56,921 bases of DNA from Sulfurimonas crateris (GCA_945883795.1 CAMCYC010000010.1:1-56921); one strand, 5' to 3'. Positions 17,270 to 27,711 are shown, counted from the first letter of the stretch. Translations and numbers: made by a program. Notes: generated from the letters alone by a model not told the origin.

Positions 17270-18517
17270 TTAAAAAATTTCAACTCTATTCCGACCATTT
17301 GCTTTTGCTGTATATAACGCTTCATCTGCTTGTTCAAAGAGCTGTTTTAGCACTGTTTGTTCCTTATATTGAGAAACTCCAAAGCTAGCTGTTTTATGTC
17401 CAATAACTGAAAAATGATAGAGTTGAATTTTTTTTCTTAAATTTTGTGCTAGGATATACGCTTCTTGCCTAGTGATATTTGGGCAGATAATCAGAAATTC
17501 TTCTCCACCCCATCTTCCAATAAAGTCTGTTCCTCTGATGTTTGTAGATAAAAGGGTAGCAAACTCTTGTAAAGTTATGTCCCCTACTTGATGTCCATAA
17601 GTATCGTTTACCTGTTTAAAAAAATCAATATCTACTAAAATAACAGTTAAGGGAATATTGTAACGGTTAGTGCGCATAATTTCTACATTTAAAATAGTGT
17701 CGAGTTTGAACCTATTTGCTAATCCTGTGAGTTTATCTGTTTCGGAGTATTTTTTAAATTTTATCTTATCATCAATATTTTTATAAAATGCTATATAACC
17801 ATCAAAATTGTAATCTTCTTGACATGAAGATGAGATTGTCATTTGATACCAATTTGTACCATATTTAAAATTTCTATTTTCTATCTCTGCCGTAAATGTT
17901 TTGTTTGCTGATATTGTTTTCCAAAGTTCCCCATAGAGAGATTCTGGTGTATTTCCTGATTTTAAAATATTGATATTTTTTCCCACTATCTCATTTGGAT
18001 TACATTGAATATTTTTGGATAAATCAGAGCTTATCTCTTGTATAATCCCTTTTTTATTCACTTTTACAAAAGAAACATATTTGTCCACAATTTGAACTAG
18101 ATGCATATTTTTTTCAAATTGTTCGTCAAGTTTTTTTTGAAGCGTATAACTTTTCACATGATTTTCTACTCTCACAGAGAGTTCTTCAGCTTGAAAAGGT
18201 TTTATTATATAATCGACTGCACCAAGTTTAAAAGCTTCTAAAATTGTTTCTCGTGAGTCATTTGCTGTTAAAAATATAATTGGTATTTTTGATGCCATTT
18301 CAGAAGAATTTCTAATCTCTTTAGATACTTCAAAACCACTCATTTCAGGCATATTAATATCAAGTAAAATAAGGTCTGGTAATTCTTTGTTTAGCAATTG
18401 CAATGCTACTTTACCACTTCTAGCTATCATAAGATTATAATCATTTTGTAATATTTGTGCTACAAGTTGGATATTTATAGCTTCATCATCTACAATCAGT
18501 ATTGTTGCCTTAGACAT
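17270..18517 (-). CDS. response regulator diguanylate cyclase (REC-PAS-GGDEF)
   Basis: A 415-residue protein. The receiver domain covers about 1-120, with the acidic pair D10-D11, phosphoacceptor D53 in LLDINMPEMSG, and Lys in IIKPF. A PAS-like region follows at about 135-245, then a diguanylate cyclase domain with an intact GGEEF near residue 335. Phosphorylation of the receiver is expected to control cyclic di-GMP synthesis in the cytoplasm. The start overlaps the stop of the hybrid kinase by 8 nt, making that kinase the probable phosphodonor. Confidence 0.92.
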   Translation of the reverse strand: MSKATILIVDDEAINIQLVAQILQNDYNLMIARSGKVALQLLNKELPDLILLDINMPEMSGFEVSKEIRNSSEMASKIPIIFLTANDSRETILEAFKLGAVDYIIKPFQAEELSVRVENHVKSYTLQKKLDEQFEKNMHLVQIVDKYVSFVKVNKKGIIQEISSDLSKNIQCNPNEIVGKNINILKSGNTPESLYGELWKTISANKTFTAEIENRNFKYGTNWYQMTISSSCQEDYNFDGYIAFYKNIDDKIKFKKYSETDKLTGLANRFKLDTILNVEIMRTNRYNIPLTVILVDIDFFKQVNDTYGHQVGDITLQEFATLLSTNIRGTDFIGRWGGEEFLIICPNITRQEAYILAQNLRKKIQLYHFSVIGHKTASFGVSQYKEQTVLKQLFEQADEALYTAKANGRNRVEIF

Positions 18518-21500
18518 TTAGACCCCTTAAGTGATTCATCATTTTATTTAACGACTCTTTTGCAATATCATAATCAAATAAAGAAAAATTCTTGTTAAGT
18601 TTTTGTGCTTCGTTGCTACCAAAAAATTGTTCAATTTGAGCTATAACCTCTTTTGAAAGAGTATCATTTACAAATCCGCCATGGTCTAGAATATTTATCA
18701 AGTTTTGCATAGTTTCTATTGTTTGTTGTTGAGTATATTCACCCGATTGTTTTTCTATTTTTTTTGGAAATTTTTTCTTTATTGTTTCTATAACCAACTC
18801 AACTTCTTCTAGCAGTTTTGGTACTAGCATAGTTTGTTCCATGATATTATGTGAGGTATAAATTTTTGAGGCAAGAGGGTAAACATAAGTAAACGAGAGA
18901 TTACCACTCAACCCTTTCATATTGTGCATAAGTTCTTTAAATATTTGACTACCAACTTCTGCTTTTTGTAATTTATCACCAAAATCACTATATTCATCAA
19001 CGAACATTTGTAAAATTTCAGGTATTTTTTCAATATTTTTAAGTTGATTCATTAAAGTGTTTATATCAATTCCGTCAATTAGAGTATGTTCATGATGTTG
19101 TGTATACGATGCTACTATATCCTCTTTTTTTTCTACTACCACATCTGCACCTAAATAAGATATCAATAATTTTTCTAACTCTTCCATGTTGATTGGTTTT
19201 GAGATATGTGCATTCATCCCTACTTGTTTTGTCAATTCTCTATCTTGTTGCATCACTGCAGCACTGAGTGCTATAATAGGTATTTTTGTATTAAATTCTC
19301 GTATTTTTTGAGTTGCTTCAAATCCATCCATCACTGGCATTTGTAAATCCATGAGGATAATATCAAAATCTTCATTCAGACACATCTCCACAGCTTCCTT
19401 TCCGTTATTTGCAATTTTTACTAGAAGACCAAAAGATTGTAAATTCTCTTTAGCTACTATTTGATTGATTTCATTATCTTCTACGAGTAACACCTTTTTA
19501 TTCAAAATCACTGTATTATCTATTTTTACCTCTTCAAACAGCGATGTAAGTTGCTCTGTCTGCTCGATATATTGAAATATTAAATCAAAGCTAAATCGGC
19601 TTCCCTCGCCAAATTCACTTAAGAGTTCAATACTTCCACCCATAAGTTCCACTAATTGCTTAGAAATCATAAGTCCAAGACCCGTGCCACCATACTTTCT
19701 AGTATTTGAAGCATCTGCTTGTGCAAATGGATTAAAGAGGCGATTTTGTTGCTCTTGGGTGATTCCAATCCCTGTATCTTCTACATAAAAATGAAGCTGT
19801 ACAATTTTTGAATCTTTGTACACTAAATCAACACTCAAGAGAATTATTCCAGAAGGGGTAAACTTCACAGCATTTCCAACAATATTATTCAAAATTTGAG
19901 TGAGTCTATGTGGGTCTCCCACTAACATGTCTGGAATTAATTTATCAATATTTGGTGCGAGTGTAATCCCTTTTTCATTCGCTTTATAATCAAAAAGGTC
20001 TATAATATTGACAAAGAGAGCCTTTATTGAAAATGGTATCTCTTCAATATCAAGTTTACCCGCTTCTATTTTTGAATAGTCTAAAATATCATTTAAAATA
20101 TTAAGGAGTGCATAAGAAGATTTTTGTGCTTTGGTGAGATACTCTTTTTGTTCCATGCTTAAATCTGTTTTGAGAATTAAATCGGTTAACCCAATAACCC
20201 CATTAAGTGGAGTTCTAATTTCATGAGACATATTTGCTAAGAAATCACTTTTGGCTTTATTTGCTAATTCAGCTTGTTCTTTGCGAATAATCAACTCCCG
20301 TTCAATCCGCTTTTTGGCTGTTATATCTTTTGCACTAATGAAAAATCGTTTTTTATCTGGCATAAGAGCTATAGACATACTAATTGTAACTATTGAACCA
20401 TCTTTAACAATATAAGACTTTTCAAAGTTTGTAATAAAACCATGTTCCATAGTATAGGCAATAGCCTCAGTAGCACGAATCTTGTCCTCTTCAACACTTA
20501 ATCCAATACAAGACTTTGTCAAAAGTTCATCATAACTAAAACCTGTCATCTCCAAATAACTTTCATTAAAATCTAAAAAATTTGACTCTAAGTCTAAAAT
20601 AGCAACCCCATCTTTTGAGAGATGAAACATAGTTTCTAGTTCATCTTTTTGTTTTATCTGTTCTGTAATGTCGTAAAACCACCCCAAAACACCAGATTCT
20701 CCCTCAAATTCAATTGGCATATAAGAAGCTAATACCCACACTGTTTCATTTTTGATTTTAAGTTCTATCAATTTATCGTAAATAATTATATTATTTTTAA
20801 TATTTTCAATAATTTTATTATATTCATCTTTATTTACATAGTAGTTTTGTGGACTTTTACTAAGAATTTCATCTTTTTCCATTTGTAAAAGCGTACGATA
20901 TGCGTGATTAGCAAATAAAATATTATCCCCATCTGCATCTGTAATTCTTACTGAAATAGGACTAAGTTGAAGCATATTTAAAAGAGTGCTTTTAGTTTTT
21001 TCTATATGATTTCGAGTTTCAATTAATTCTTGTTGTGCTTTTTTAAATTCATTGATATTCGCATAAGCCACAACAACCCCATATTTTGGGTCTTCAAGAT
21101 ACGACGCACTCACTGAGAGCCAATTCACTTTACCATCATGACATATCACACCCGCTATCTCCTCTGAATAAGAGGTTTGATTATGCAGTGCTTTGACACT
21201 TGTGTACTCATCTTCATGTATGAAAGAACCGTCTTCTTTAATAATATTCCAACTTTTTGAATCTATTTGTTTTGTAAGATATTCCTCTTTTGTCAAGCCA
21301 AGTATTTGTTGAGAAGCTTTATTAGCATCAATAATATTTCCATCTTTATCGGAGATAGTAATGCCTATTGGTATGGTGTCAAATATCGTTTTAAACATTA
21401 TTTGCTGTTGTTCTATCTTTTTTTGAGTCTGAATCTCTTGTGTAATATCAATGATAAATCCCACAAAATGGGTTATAGTATTATTCTCATCTTTAATAAT

Positions 21501-21830
21501 ATTTGTTGTATCTTTTACCCATCTGTAATTTCCATACGCATCAAGATATTGGTATGGTTCATGTGCAAAAGAAACAGATGTGCTATCATTTGACGCATCT
21601 ATAATTTCTTGAGTTACTTTTTTGAGATTCTCTGGATGAATTTGTTCAATGTATTTTAGTTTTTGATTTATATATAAAGATGGTTGATATCCATAAATTT
21701 TTTCAATATTTTCAGATACAAATTCAACAGGCCAACCCTCCTCATTTTTCCAAACAAAAATAACGACAGGTCCATTTTTAAAAAGTTCATAATTTATCAA
21801 ATCTGTATATAACAATAAATATCCTTTCAT
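18510..21830 (-). CDS. multi-PAS hybrid histidine kinase with receiver and HPt domains
   Basis: A 1106-residue protein without obvious transmembrane helices. Four PAS domains occupy about 20-510. A HisKA domain with SHEIRTPLNG puts the phosphorylated His near residue 535. An HATPase domain (VGNAVKF, GIGI, GTGLGL), a receiver domain (MDLQMPVMDG, Asp near 825) and an HPt domain (MHNMKGLSGN, His near 968) follow. This is the full His-Asp-His chain of a phosphorelay, whose final Asp is probably in the overlapping REC-PAS-GGDEF gene. PAS domains suggest a cytoplasmic redox, oxygen or ligand signal. The ATG at 21830 has no spaced ribosome site; a TTG at 21815 with AAAGGA upstream is an alternative start. 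Confidence 0.92.
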   Translation of the reverse strand: MKGYLLLYTDLINYELFKNGPVVIFVWKNEEGWPVEFVSENIEKIYGYQPSLYINQKLKYIEQIHPENLKKVTQEIIDASNDSTSVSFAHEPYQYLDAYGNYRWVKDTTNIIKDENNTITHFVGFIIDITQEIQTQKKIEQQQIMFKTIFDTIPIGITISDKDGNIIDANKASQQILGLTKEEYLTKQIDSKSWNIIKEDGSFIHEDEYTSVKALHNQTSYSEEIAGVICHDGKVNWLSVSASYLEDPKYGVVVAYANINEFKKAQQELIETRNHIEKTKSTLLNMLQLSPISVRITDADGDNILFANHAYRTLLQMEKDEILSKSPQNYYVNKDEYNKIIENIKNNIIIYDKLIELKIKNETVWVLASYMPIEFEGESGVLGWFYDITEQIKQKDELETMFHLSKDGVAILDLESNFLDFNESYLEMTGFSYDELLTKSCIGLSVEEDKIRATEAIAYTMEHGFITNFEKSYIVKDGSIVTISMSIALMPDKKRFFISAKDITAKKRIERELIIRKEQAELANKAKSDFLANMSHEIRTPLNGVIGLTDLILKTDLSMEQKEYLTKAQKSSYALLNILNDILDYSKIEAGKLDIEEIPFSIKALFVNIIDLFDYKANEKGITLAPNIDKLIPDMLVGDPHRLTQILNNIVGNAVKFTPSGIILLSVDLVYKDSKIVQLHFYVEDTGIGITQEQQNRLFNPFAQADASNTRKYGGTGLGLMISKQLVELMGGSIELLSEFGEGSRFSFDLIFQYIEQTEQLTSLFEEVKIDNTVILNKKVLLVEDNEINQIVAKENLQSFGLLVKIANNGKEAVEMCLNEDFDIILMDLQMPVMDGFEATQKIREFNTKIPIIALSAAVMQQDRELTKQVGMNAHISKPINMEELEKLLISYLGADVVVEKKEDIVASYTQHHEHTLIDGIDINTLMNQLKNIEKIPEILQMFVDEYSDFGDKLQKAEVGSQIFKELMHNMKGLSGNLSFTYVYPLASKIYTSHNIMEQTMLVPKLLEEVELVIETIKKKFPKKIEKQSGEYTQQQTIETMQNLINILDHGGFVNDTLSKEVIAQIEQFFGSNEAQKLNKNFSLFDYDIAKESLNKMMNHLRGLNV

Positions 21831-21945
21831 CCTAAAAATAATTTTATAATATAGTGTAATAGTTTGCGAACAATACCAATCAATTTTATCATAATTTTCA
21901 AAATTTAAATCTGAATTGTAACTTTTGAATTACAATATTTTCTGA

Positions 21946-21951
21946 TATAAT
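21946..21951 (+). promoter_or_regulatory. -10 box of the chemoreceptor gene
   Basis: TATAAT with an upstream TG and T-rich sequence lies about 65 nt before the chosen chemoreceptor start. Confidence 0.5.
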
Positions 21952-22016
21952 TTGTTCCCTCAAAAGACAACATGAAATAAATAATTCTTATGAGTAAAAA
22001 AAACAAGGAAATAGAA

Positions 22017-23702
22017 ATGTTTAAAAATATAACGATAAAAAGTATGCTAATAGTTGTTGGAGTGATAATTATTCTGGCAATACTCTCAAATATAATAACA
22101 GGTTTCGTCAAACTCGGTATTATGTCTCAAAAAATAGAGAAGAAAGAAACAGAGATAGTTCCAAGTGTTTTGAATTTTTTAAATCTCAAAATTGATGTCA
22201 TACAAGTACAACAATGGACAACAGATATTTCAGCAACAAGAGCAAAAGAGGGTTTTGATGATGGACTAGTCAAGGCACAAGAGTATTTTGAACATGCAAA
22301 TAGTTCACTGGACAAAATTATCAAAGCCGATACGCAACGCCAAGATTTCGAAGCGGTTCAAGCACTCCAAGAGTTTAAAAAAGATTTTGCAGAGTTTTAT
22401 AATATTGGAATTAAGATGGCACATGCTTATATTGATGGCGGACCAGAAGAGGGAAACAAGATGATGTCTGTTCTTGACCCTTATGCTGAAAAACTTTCAG
22501 ACAAGCTTTCTAGTTGGATAGACACTCACATGAAAGAAAATAATGAAAAAAGTAAAGAACTCCAAGAAGAGTTCGCTAATATGCATTCTATGATGATTGT
22601 TTTTAATATTTTTTTAATCCTCTTTATTATAATTATATTTTCATTACTTGCTTCAAAAATTACATCTTCCGTTGATAAATTTGAACGAGGAGTTATGCAC
22701 TTTTTTAAATATCTCAATAAAGAGGTGAGTAACGCCGAATTACTTGATGATACCAATCATGATGAGATTGGAAGAATGGCAAAAGTTATTAATTCAAATA
22801 TAACCAAAACAAAGCTTATGATTGAAAGCGATGAACAATTAATCAATAATGTAAAAGATATTGTTATTCGTGTAAAAGCAGGACAAATGAGACAAACAAT
22901 TACAGTTTCAACCCAAAACGAAGCATTAGAAGAGCTGAAAAAACAATTCAATGAGATGCTACTATTTATAGCAAATAATATTTGTGGAGATTTAAATAAA
23001 ATTTCAGATGCACTTGCAAGCTACAAAAAATTAGATTTTAGACACAGAATACCAAATGCAAATGGAACAGCTGCACAAGGGCTTAATAGTTTAGCTGAGA
23101 TGATTACAACTATGCTACAAAGCTCAGATAACAGTTCTCATGAACTTTTTTCAAAATCTAATATCTTACAAGTTGAGATGGAAAAGTTAAGTAGTGCAAC
23201 ACTTCAACAGTATGCAAGTTTAGAAGAAACAGCTCGCTCAATAGAAGAAATTGCTCAATCAATTGAAGTCACTTCACAAAGAACGCATGAAGTCATAACA
23301 CAAACAAGCACAATTAAATCTATTGTAGAAGTAGTTGGAGATATAGCAGAACAAACCAATTTACTTGCACTCAATGCTGCAATTGAAGCAGCTCGTGCAG
23401 GTGAACATGGAAGAGGTTTTGCTGTTGTTGCTGATGAGGTAAGAAAATTAGCAGAAAGAACGCACAAATCACTTACAGAGATTAATATAAATGTAAACGC
23501 TTTGACTCAATCTATCATGGAAATAGGAACAAGTGTGAGTGCGCAAAGCTCTGAAATAGCAAAAATAAATGCCTCTATTTTAGAAATTGAAGATGGTACT
23601 CAGACAAATTCAGATACATCACTCAGAGTAAGTCAAGTTGCTAAAGAGGTTAAACAGATGTCAGAAATAATTTTGGAAGATTTAAAACATAATAAATTTT
23701 AA
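22017..23702 (+). CDS. methyl-accepting chemotaxis protein
   Basis: A transmembrane chemoreceptor of 561 residues. TM1 is at about 5-30, a mostly helical periplasmic domain at about 31-180, and TM2 at about 185-210. The cytoplasmic signalling hairpin carries the conserved tip [18 protein letters not shown]. It would bind CheW and CheA and steer the flagellar motor. I prefer ATG 22017 over ATG 21990 because AAGGAA sits at 22005-22010 with 6 nt spacing, while 21990 has no ribosome site. No C-terminal CheR/CheB pentapeptide is visible. The ligand is unknown. Confidence 0.93.
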   Translation: MFKNITIKSMLIVVGVIIILAILSNIITGFVKLGIMSQKIEKKETEIVPSVLNFLNLKIDVIQVQQWTTDISATRAKEGFDDGLVKAQEYFEHANSSLDKIIKADTQRQDFEAVQALQEFKKDFAEFYNIGIKMAHAYIDGGPEEGNKMMSVLDPYAEKLSDKLSSWIDTHMKENNEKSKELQEEFANMHSMMIVFNIFLILFIIIIFSLLASKITSSVDKFERGVMHFFKYLNKEVSNAELLDDTNHDEIGRMAKVINSNITKTKLMIESDEQLINNVKDIVIRVKAGQMRQTITVSTQNEALEELKKQFNEMLLFIANNICGDLNKISDALASYKKLDFRHRIPNANGTAAQGLNSLAEMITTMLQSSDNSSHELFSKSNILQVEMEKLSSATLQQYASLEETARSIEEIAQSIEVTSQRTHEVITQTSTIKSIVEVVGDIAEQTNLLALNAAIEAARAGEHGRGFAVVADEVRKLAERTHKSLTEININVNALTQSIMEIGTSVSAQSSEIAKINASILEIEDGTQTNSDTSLRVSQVAKEVKQMSEIILEDLKHNKF

Positions 23703-23713
23703 TAAAACTGTTA

Positions 23714-23744
23714 TTTAGGAATCGAAAATTAATTGATTCCTAAA
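23714..23744. terminator. bidirectional hairpin between converging genes
   Basis: TTTAGGAATC and GATTCCTAAA are perfect 10 bp arms around an 11 nt AT-rich loop. The hairpin lies between the chemoreceptor stop and the DUF89 stop, overlapping the latter, and probably ends both transcripts despite weak T-tracts. Confidence 0.55.
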
Positions 23745-24597
23745 CTATTTTACAAATAATATCACCAACTTCTTTATCCAAAGAGTTTGCAACAACACCA
23801 CACTTTACTTTGAGTAAAAAACATATATTTGCTCTATGAGAAGGAGTTAAACATTCATAATTTCCCATCCCTTTTGAGATAACTAAATCTGTAGTATCAA
23901 AAAGTTTTTTTGCATCTTCATTTGCACGATTATAAGTAAATCCAGGAGTATTAACGCCACTATCTACAAGATTACAGAGTGTATCAAATTGAGCTTGGAG
24001 AGCTTCTTTCATGGTAACATCATTAATAATAGGATTGCCTCTAACCATGTAGGAATAATTTATATCTGGAAATAGTTGCTGTAATGTTTGGATAAAAAGA
24101 TAATCAAAAATATGCTCACCAACATTATCTCCAATAATCACAACACTCTTTGCGAAAGAAAGTTTATTTTGCAATATCTCAAAATCATCATGAGCAAAAG
24201 AGGTATCAAAAATTTTTTCTAACTCCTCTTTCAAATCAAATTCCACCGCAGCGGCTAAATCTATTACATTCCCTGCAACTGCTATTTTTGTAGCAGTTAA
24301 TAATTTGTTTTCACTCAAAAAAAGTTTCTCTTTTAAAAAAGGGATAAATGAAAGTGCTTTTTTTGTAGATAACTCTTTGACCTCATCATAAAGGTCATGT
24401 TTATTGGCAATTTCCGCCATTTTTTCATAAACAACAGAAGCAATTTCAGGGGGAGTTTGAGCGAATGAAAATGTTTTACTCATAAACTCAACCGTTGTAG
24501 TGAGTTCATGAGAGAGTTCTTTAGAGGCGTTTATAGCTTTGGAAACTTTAAAACTTTGGTTAATAATACAACCAACACATGCTTCATGAATCAACAT
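23740..24597 (-). CDS. DUF89/ARMT1-like metal-dependent phosphatase
   Basis: A 285-residue protein of the DUF89 (damage-control phosphatase/ARMT1-like) family. Visible hallmarks are the Cys pair EACVGCI near the N-terminus, IGDNVGEH (usually D-N-A-G-E) near residue 150, the GNPIINDVT segment and SKGMGNYE near residue 245, which together build the metal and substrate site. Known relatives remove phosphate from damaged sugar phosphates or related metabolites. It starts at the last base of the DUF3972 gene, so the two are coupled. The natural substrate is unknown. Confidence 0.8.
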   Translation of the reverse strand: MLIHEACVGCIINQSFKVSKAINASKELSHELTTTVEFMSKTFSFAQTPPEIASVVYEKMAEIANKHDLYDEVKELSTKKALSFIPFLKEKLFLSENKLLTATKIAVAGNVIDLAAAVEFDLKEELEKIFDTSFAHDDFEILQNKLSFAKSVVIIGDNVGEHIFDYLFIQTLQQLFPDINYSYMVRGNPIINDVTMKEALQAQFDTLCNLVDSGVNTPGFTYNRANEDAKKLFDTTDLVISKGMGNYECLTPSHRANICFLLKVKCGVVANSLDKEVGDIICKIV

Positions 24598-25067
24598 TAA
24601 TTTGCATGGTCTTCTATTGCTTTATTCCACATGAGTTTATATTTTCTTTTCATAAACTCAACCTCTTGTTGCGACATTTTTAGTTGCTGTGTAAAAGTAG
24701 CAATTGTATTTCTGTCTTCATCATAAAGCTCTTGTAATGAAGCAAGTGCTTCTCTTAAAAATGCATTTTCGTTTTTGACAGAAAGAATCGTTTCATCTTT
24801 TGCATCAATCACTTTTTCATGAAGATTTATGATTGTACCTATCGTTTTTTCAACAAACTCTGGTTGTACCAACATCTCATGTCTATTATGAGCAGAGAGC
24901 ACTTTTAATTGAGCAGGAACAACCGAATGCGCTCCCTTTGATGGGTCTATAAATCTTATCCCATCTTCAACTTTTACAGTGAGCTTCCCCCGTTGTATTA
25001 AATTTTCAATTGCAACAAGGTCTAAGCCTGTCAACTCACTATACTCTTCATCACTCATCCACTTCAT
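24597..25067 (-). CDS. DUF3972-like protein with coiled coil
   Basis: A 156-residue protein with an N-terminal helix-turn-helix-like segment (YSELTGLDLVAIENLIQRG) and a long, charged, heptad-rich C-terminal half (about 85-150) predicted as a coiled coil. I recognise it as the DUF3972 family typical of Campylobacterota, which sits next to purE in Campylobacter as I recall. Its function is not established; the layout suggests a DNA- or protein-binding head on a dimerising stalk. It follows purE by 28 nt and its stop overlaps the start of the DUF89 gene. Confidence 0.7.
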   Translation of the reverse strand: MKWMSDEEYSELTGLDLVAIENLIQRGKLTVKVEDGIRFIDPSKGAHSVVPAQLKVLSAHNRHEMLVQPEFVEKTIGTIINLHEKVIDAKDETILSVKNENAFLREALASLQELYDEDRNTIATFTQQLKMSQQEVEFMKRKYKLMWNKAIEDHAN

Positions 25068-25095
25068 ACTACGACCCCTATTTGAAAAAAAAGTT

Positions 25096-25596
25096 TTATT
25101 TGCCGATAATCGTCTCTATCTCTAAAGAGTCCATCTCAACTTTTTTAGCTTTTGCTATACGGTCCTCTTTTAATTTTACTGATAATTCTTCATTGTCAAG
25201 TGCCAAAATTTGCATCGCTAAATAAGCTGAGTTGATTGCACCAGCTTTTCCTATTGCCACTGTAGCAACTGGCATTCCAGCTGGCATTTGAACGGTTGAA
25301 AGAAGTGCGTCAATTCCTGCAAGAGCTGAGGCGCTCATAGGAACACCGATAATTGGCTTGACAGTTTTTGAAGATAAAACACCTGCTAAATGTGCTGCCA
25401 TTCCAGCTGCTGCAATAAATACTTGCGCACCTTTTGCTTCTGCTGTTTGAATATAATCTTTTGTTCTCTCTGGTGAACGGTGAGCTGAAGATATCACTAA
25501 CTCATATTTAACACCAAATGCTTCAAGTGTATCTGAACAAGATTTCATCACCTCAAAGTCACTTCTACTTCCAATAACAATAGATACAAATTTCAT
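25096..25596 (-). CDS. purE: 5-(carboxyamino)imidazole ribonucleotide mutase
   Basis: A 166-residue PurE with the CAIR-binding motif GSRSDFEVM near residue 8 and the SAHRSPERT signature near 40. It converts N5-CAIR to CAIR in purine synthesis. The class I (mutase) length and motif fit. It lies between the U32 peptidase-family gene and the DUF3972 gene, an order shared with Campylobacter; purF is encoded at 31798-33153. Confidence 0.95.
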   Translation of the reverse strand: MKFVSIVIGSRSDFEVMKSCSDTLEAFGVKYELVISSAHRSPERTKDYIQTAEAKGAQVFIAAAGMAAHLAGVLSSKTVKPIIGVPMSASALAGIDALLSTVQMPAGMPVATVAIGKAGAINSAYLAMQILALDNEELSVKLKEDRIAKAKKVEMDSLEIETIIGK

Positions 25597-25644
25597 TGAA
25601 CTTTTTTCCCTCTTTATTTATATTTTTTATATTATACAATTTTT

Positions 25645-26937
25645 TTATTTTTTTGGATAAGTTCCCATATCCAAATGAGCAGGTATACGGAAAAAAGTGT
25701 AAGATGGAAACTTTGTTGGTAAAGTGATAGGATTGACATTACCGCTATGCACCTCATCCCACGCTTTGCCTTTTTGTGAAAGGAGTTGTTTAAGCTTCAA
25801 ATACAATCTTCCATTTTTTTCGTAAGTTGTTCCTATTTCATTATCAACTATAGCTATAAAAGCATGAAGCGGAGCTACAATTTCAAGCTCATCATGTGGC
25901 AAAGTTTTATATTTACATAAAAAATAAAGACCATCTTCGGTTACTTCACCACTCACTTGATGTGTGCCTAATTGCATAGTAAAATCTAAACTCTGCGTAT
26001 CATGTTTTTCAAATGGGCGTGAAATTAAATAAGCGTCTGTATAGCCACGATTTTGTAAAGATTGCAATTCATACTGATATTTTTCTACATCAATTGTATC
26101 TGCATAATAATCATCAATCGCCATTCTATACGCTTTTGCAGTTGTCGCAGCATAATAAGCAGTTTTTGTACGCCCTTCTATTTTAATAGAATCAACACTA
26201 CCACTGTCTAAAATCTCTTTAAGATGGGAAGCAAGATTCAAATCTTTGGAGTTCATGATGTAAGTGCCTACACCTTCTTCTTCTTCGAGTCTAAAAAGTG
26301 TTCCTGTATCAGGATTGGCAGCATACATCTCATAAGGAAATCTACAATCATTCGCACAACTGCCACGATTTGGAACTCGTCCACTTTGGAGTGTTGAGAT
26401 AAGACATCTGCCACTATACGCAAAACACATAGAACCATGGACAAAAACTTCTAATTCTAAATTTGGAAGCTCTTTTTTTATCTCTTTTAAATCTCGAAGC
26501 GAAATTTCTCGTGCAGTAATAATACGAGTAGCACCCATTTCATGATAGATTTGAGCATCTAAAACATTCATAACATTGGCTTGTGTGGATAAATGCAGTG
26601 GCATTTGTGGAGCAAGGTCATGGCAGAGTTTTAAAACACCTGGAGTAGCTACAATAAAAGCATCTGGCTGTAACTCCGCCATAGCAACAATATGTTTTTT
26701 TAAAAGATTTAATTGCGAATTAAAAGGAAAACCGTTAATAGTGACATATACTTTTTTACCCCGTTCATGTGCATATTCAACCCCCTCTTTAAACTCTTCC
26801 ATACTAAATTCTTTACCAGAACGGATACGAAGAGAAAAATGACTTACCCCACCATACACAGCATCAGCACCAAAATCAATTGCTATTTTTAATTTTTCTA
26901 AATTTCCTGCAGGAGAGAGAAGTTCGACTTTTTTCAT
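25645..26937 (-). CDS. peptidase U32 family protein (TrhP/YegQ-like)
   Basis: A 430-residue U32 family protein with the opening ELLSPAGNLEKLKIAI, GADAVYGG, the U32 signature region EVFVHGSMCFAYSGRC, and the Cys residues of RGSCANDCRFPY. Once described as collagenase-like proteases, bacterial members TrhP/YegQ are now tied to prephenate-dependent 5-hydroxyuridine formation in tRNA, and the four-Cys pattern fits that group. It lies between cheZ and purE. A tRNA-modification role is more likely than proteolysis, by family knowledge. Confidence 0.87.
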   Translation of the reverse strand: MKKVELLSPAGNLEKLKIAIDFGADAVYGGVSHFSLRIRSGKEFSMEEFKEGVEYAHERGKKVYVTINGFPFNSQLNLLKKHIVAMAELQPDAFIVATPGVLKLCHDLAPQMPLHLSTQANVMNVLDAQIYHEMGATRIITAREISLRDLKEIKKELPNLELEVFVHGSMCFAYSGRCLISTLQSGRVPNRGSCANDCRFPYEMYAANPDTGTLFRLEEEEGVGTYIMNSKDLNLASHLKEILDSGSVDSIKIEGRTKTAYYAATTAKAYRMAIDDYYADTIDVEKYQYELQSLQNRGYTDAYLISRPFEKHDTQSLDFTMQLGTHQVSGEVTEDGLYFLCKYKTLPHDELEIVAPLHAFIAIVDNEIGTTYEKNGRLYLKLKQLLSQKGKAWDEVHSGNVNPITLPTKFPSYTFFRIPAHLDMGTYPKK

Positions 26938-27033
26938 ATATATTTCCGTTTTATGTCCTAGCTATTAAAAGCTAAAGACGAAATTTTATGAAATTTTAGC
27001 CAAAAGAGTTGCCATATTTATTAAAAATAAAAA

Positions 27034-27711
27034 CTACTGACCAAATTGAGCTAAGAGTGCTTCTATATCATCTGTTGAAGCCAAATCATTGTGTGTATCA
27101 CCCGCTATATGTGTAGCTGAAGAAACCCTTTTATGGTCATCAATTTTACCCTCAAAAAGTCTATTCATATATTTAGATAACGCTCTCATCACATTAATAA
27201 CTCGTTCAATTTTTTGACGGTGAATATCTTGGTATTGCATAATATCCATAACATTCATAATAGCAGCACCACTATCTTGAAGTGTTTCCATACAGATATT
27301 TCCATCTTCTAATGCTTCTTCATTTTGAGTTAAACCCGTAGAAAATGCTTGAACTTCTGGAAATTTTGTAGTTAAAAGAGTAAAAAGTGCAACATTAGCA
27401 GATAATGTATTTATAACTCTTTGAAGATTTTCTTCTTTATCCATTAAATCACTGCTAATGGTTTCAATAATATCAAAAATTTCACTCGCTTTTTCTTCAC
27501 TCTCTTTTGTAACATCATCCAATTGATGAACCATTTTATTTTCATCGGTAGCAGGTAAAGGCCACTGATGTGCTGTTGAATCACTATATCCATCAGGGTA
27601 AGCTACTGTTTTTTCTTGGGCTGGCTTTACTTCCTTTTTTTCTTCTACAAAATCGTTATCAACTTCATCCATATCTCCATTCATCAAAGCGTCTAATTCT
27701 TCTTGTGTCAT
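27034..27711 (-). CDS. cheZ: remote CheZ-type phosphatase
   Basis: A 225-residue protein whose helical core carries MQYQDIHRQKIERV (about residues 155-168), the CheZ signature containing the catalytic Gln. It should remove phosphate from CheY-P, as shown for the distant CheZ of Helicobacter and Campylobacter. Position beside the U32 gene matches those genomes. The first residues, TQEELDALMNG, resemble the N-terminal FliM/FliN motif that binds CheY, and the last ones, TDDIEALLAQFGQ, repeat a similar pattern. AGAGG precedes the ATG. Confidence 0.85.
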   Translation of the reverse strand: MTQEELDALMNGDMDEVDNDFVEEKKEVKPAQEKTVAYPDGYSDSTAHQWPLPATDENKMVHQLDDVTKESEEKASEIFDIIETISSDLMDKEENLQRVINTLSANVALFTLLTTKFPEVQAFSTGLTQNEEALEDGNICMETLQDSGAAIMNVMDIMQYQDIHRQKIERVINVMRALSKYMNRLFEGKIDDHKRVSSATHIAGDTHNDLASTDDIEALLAQFGQ

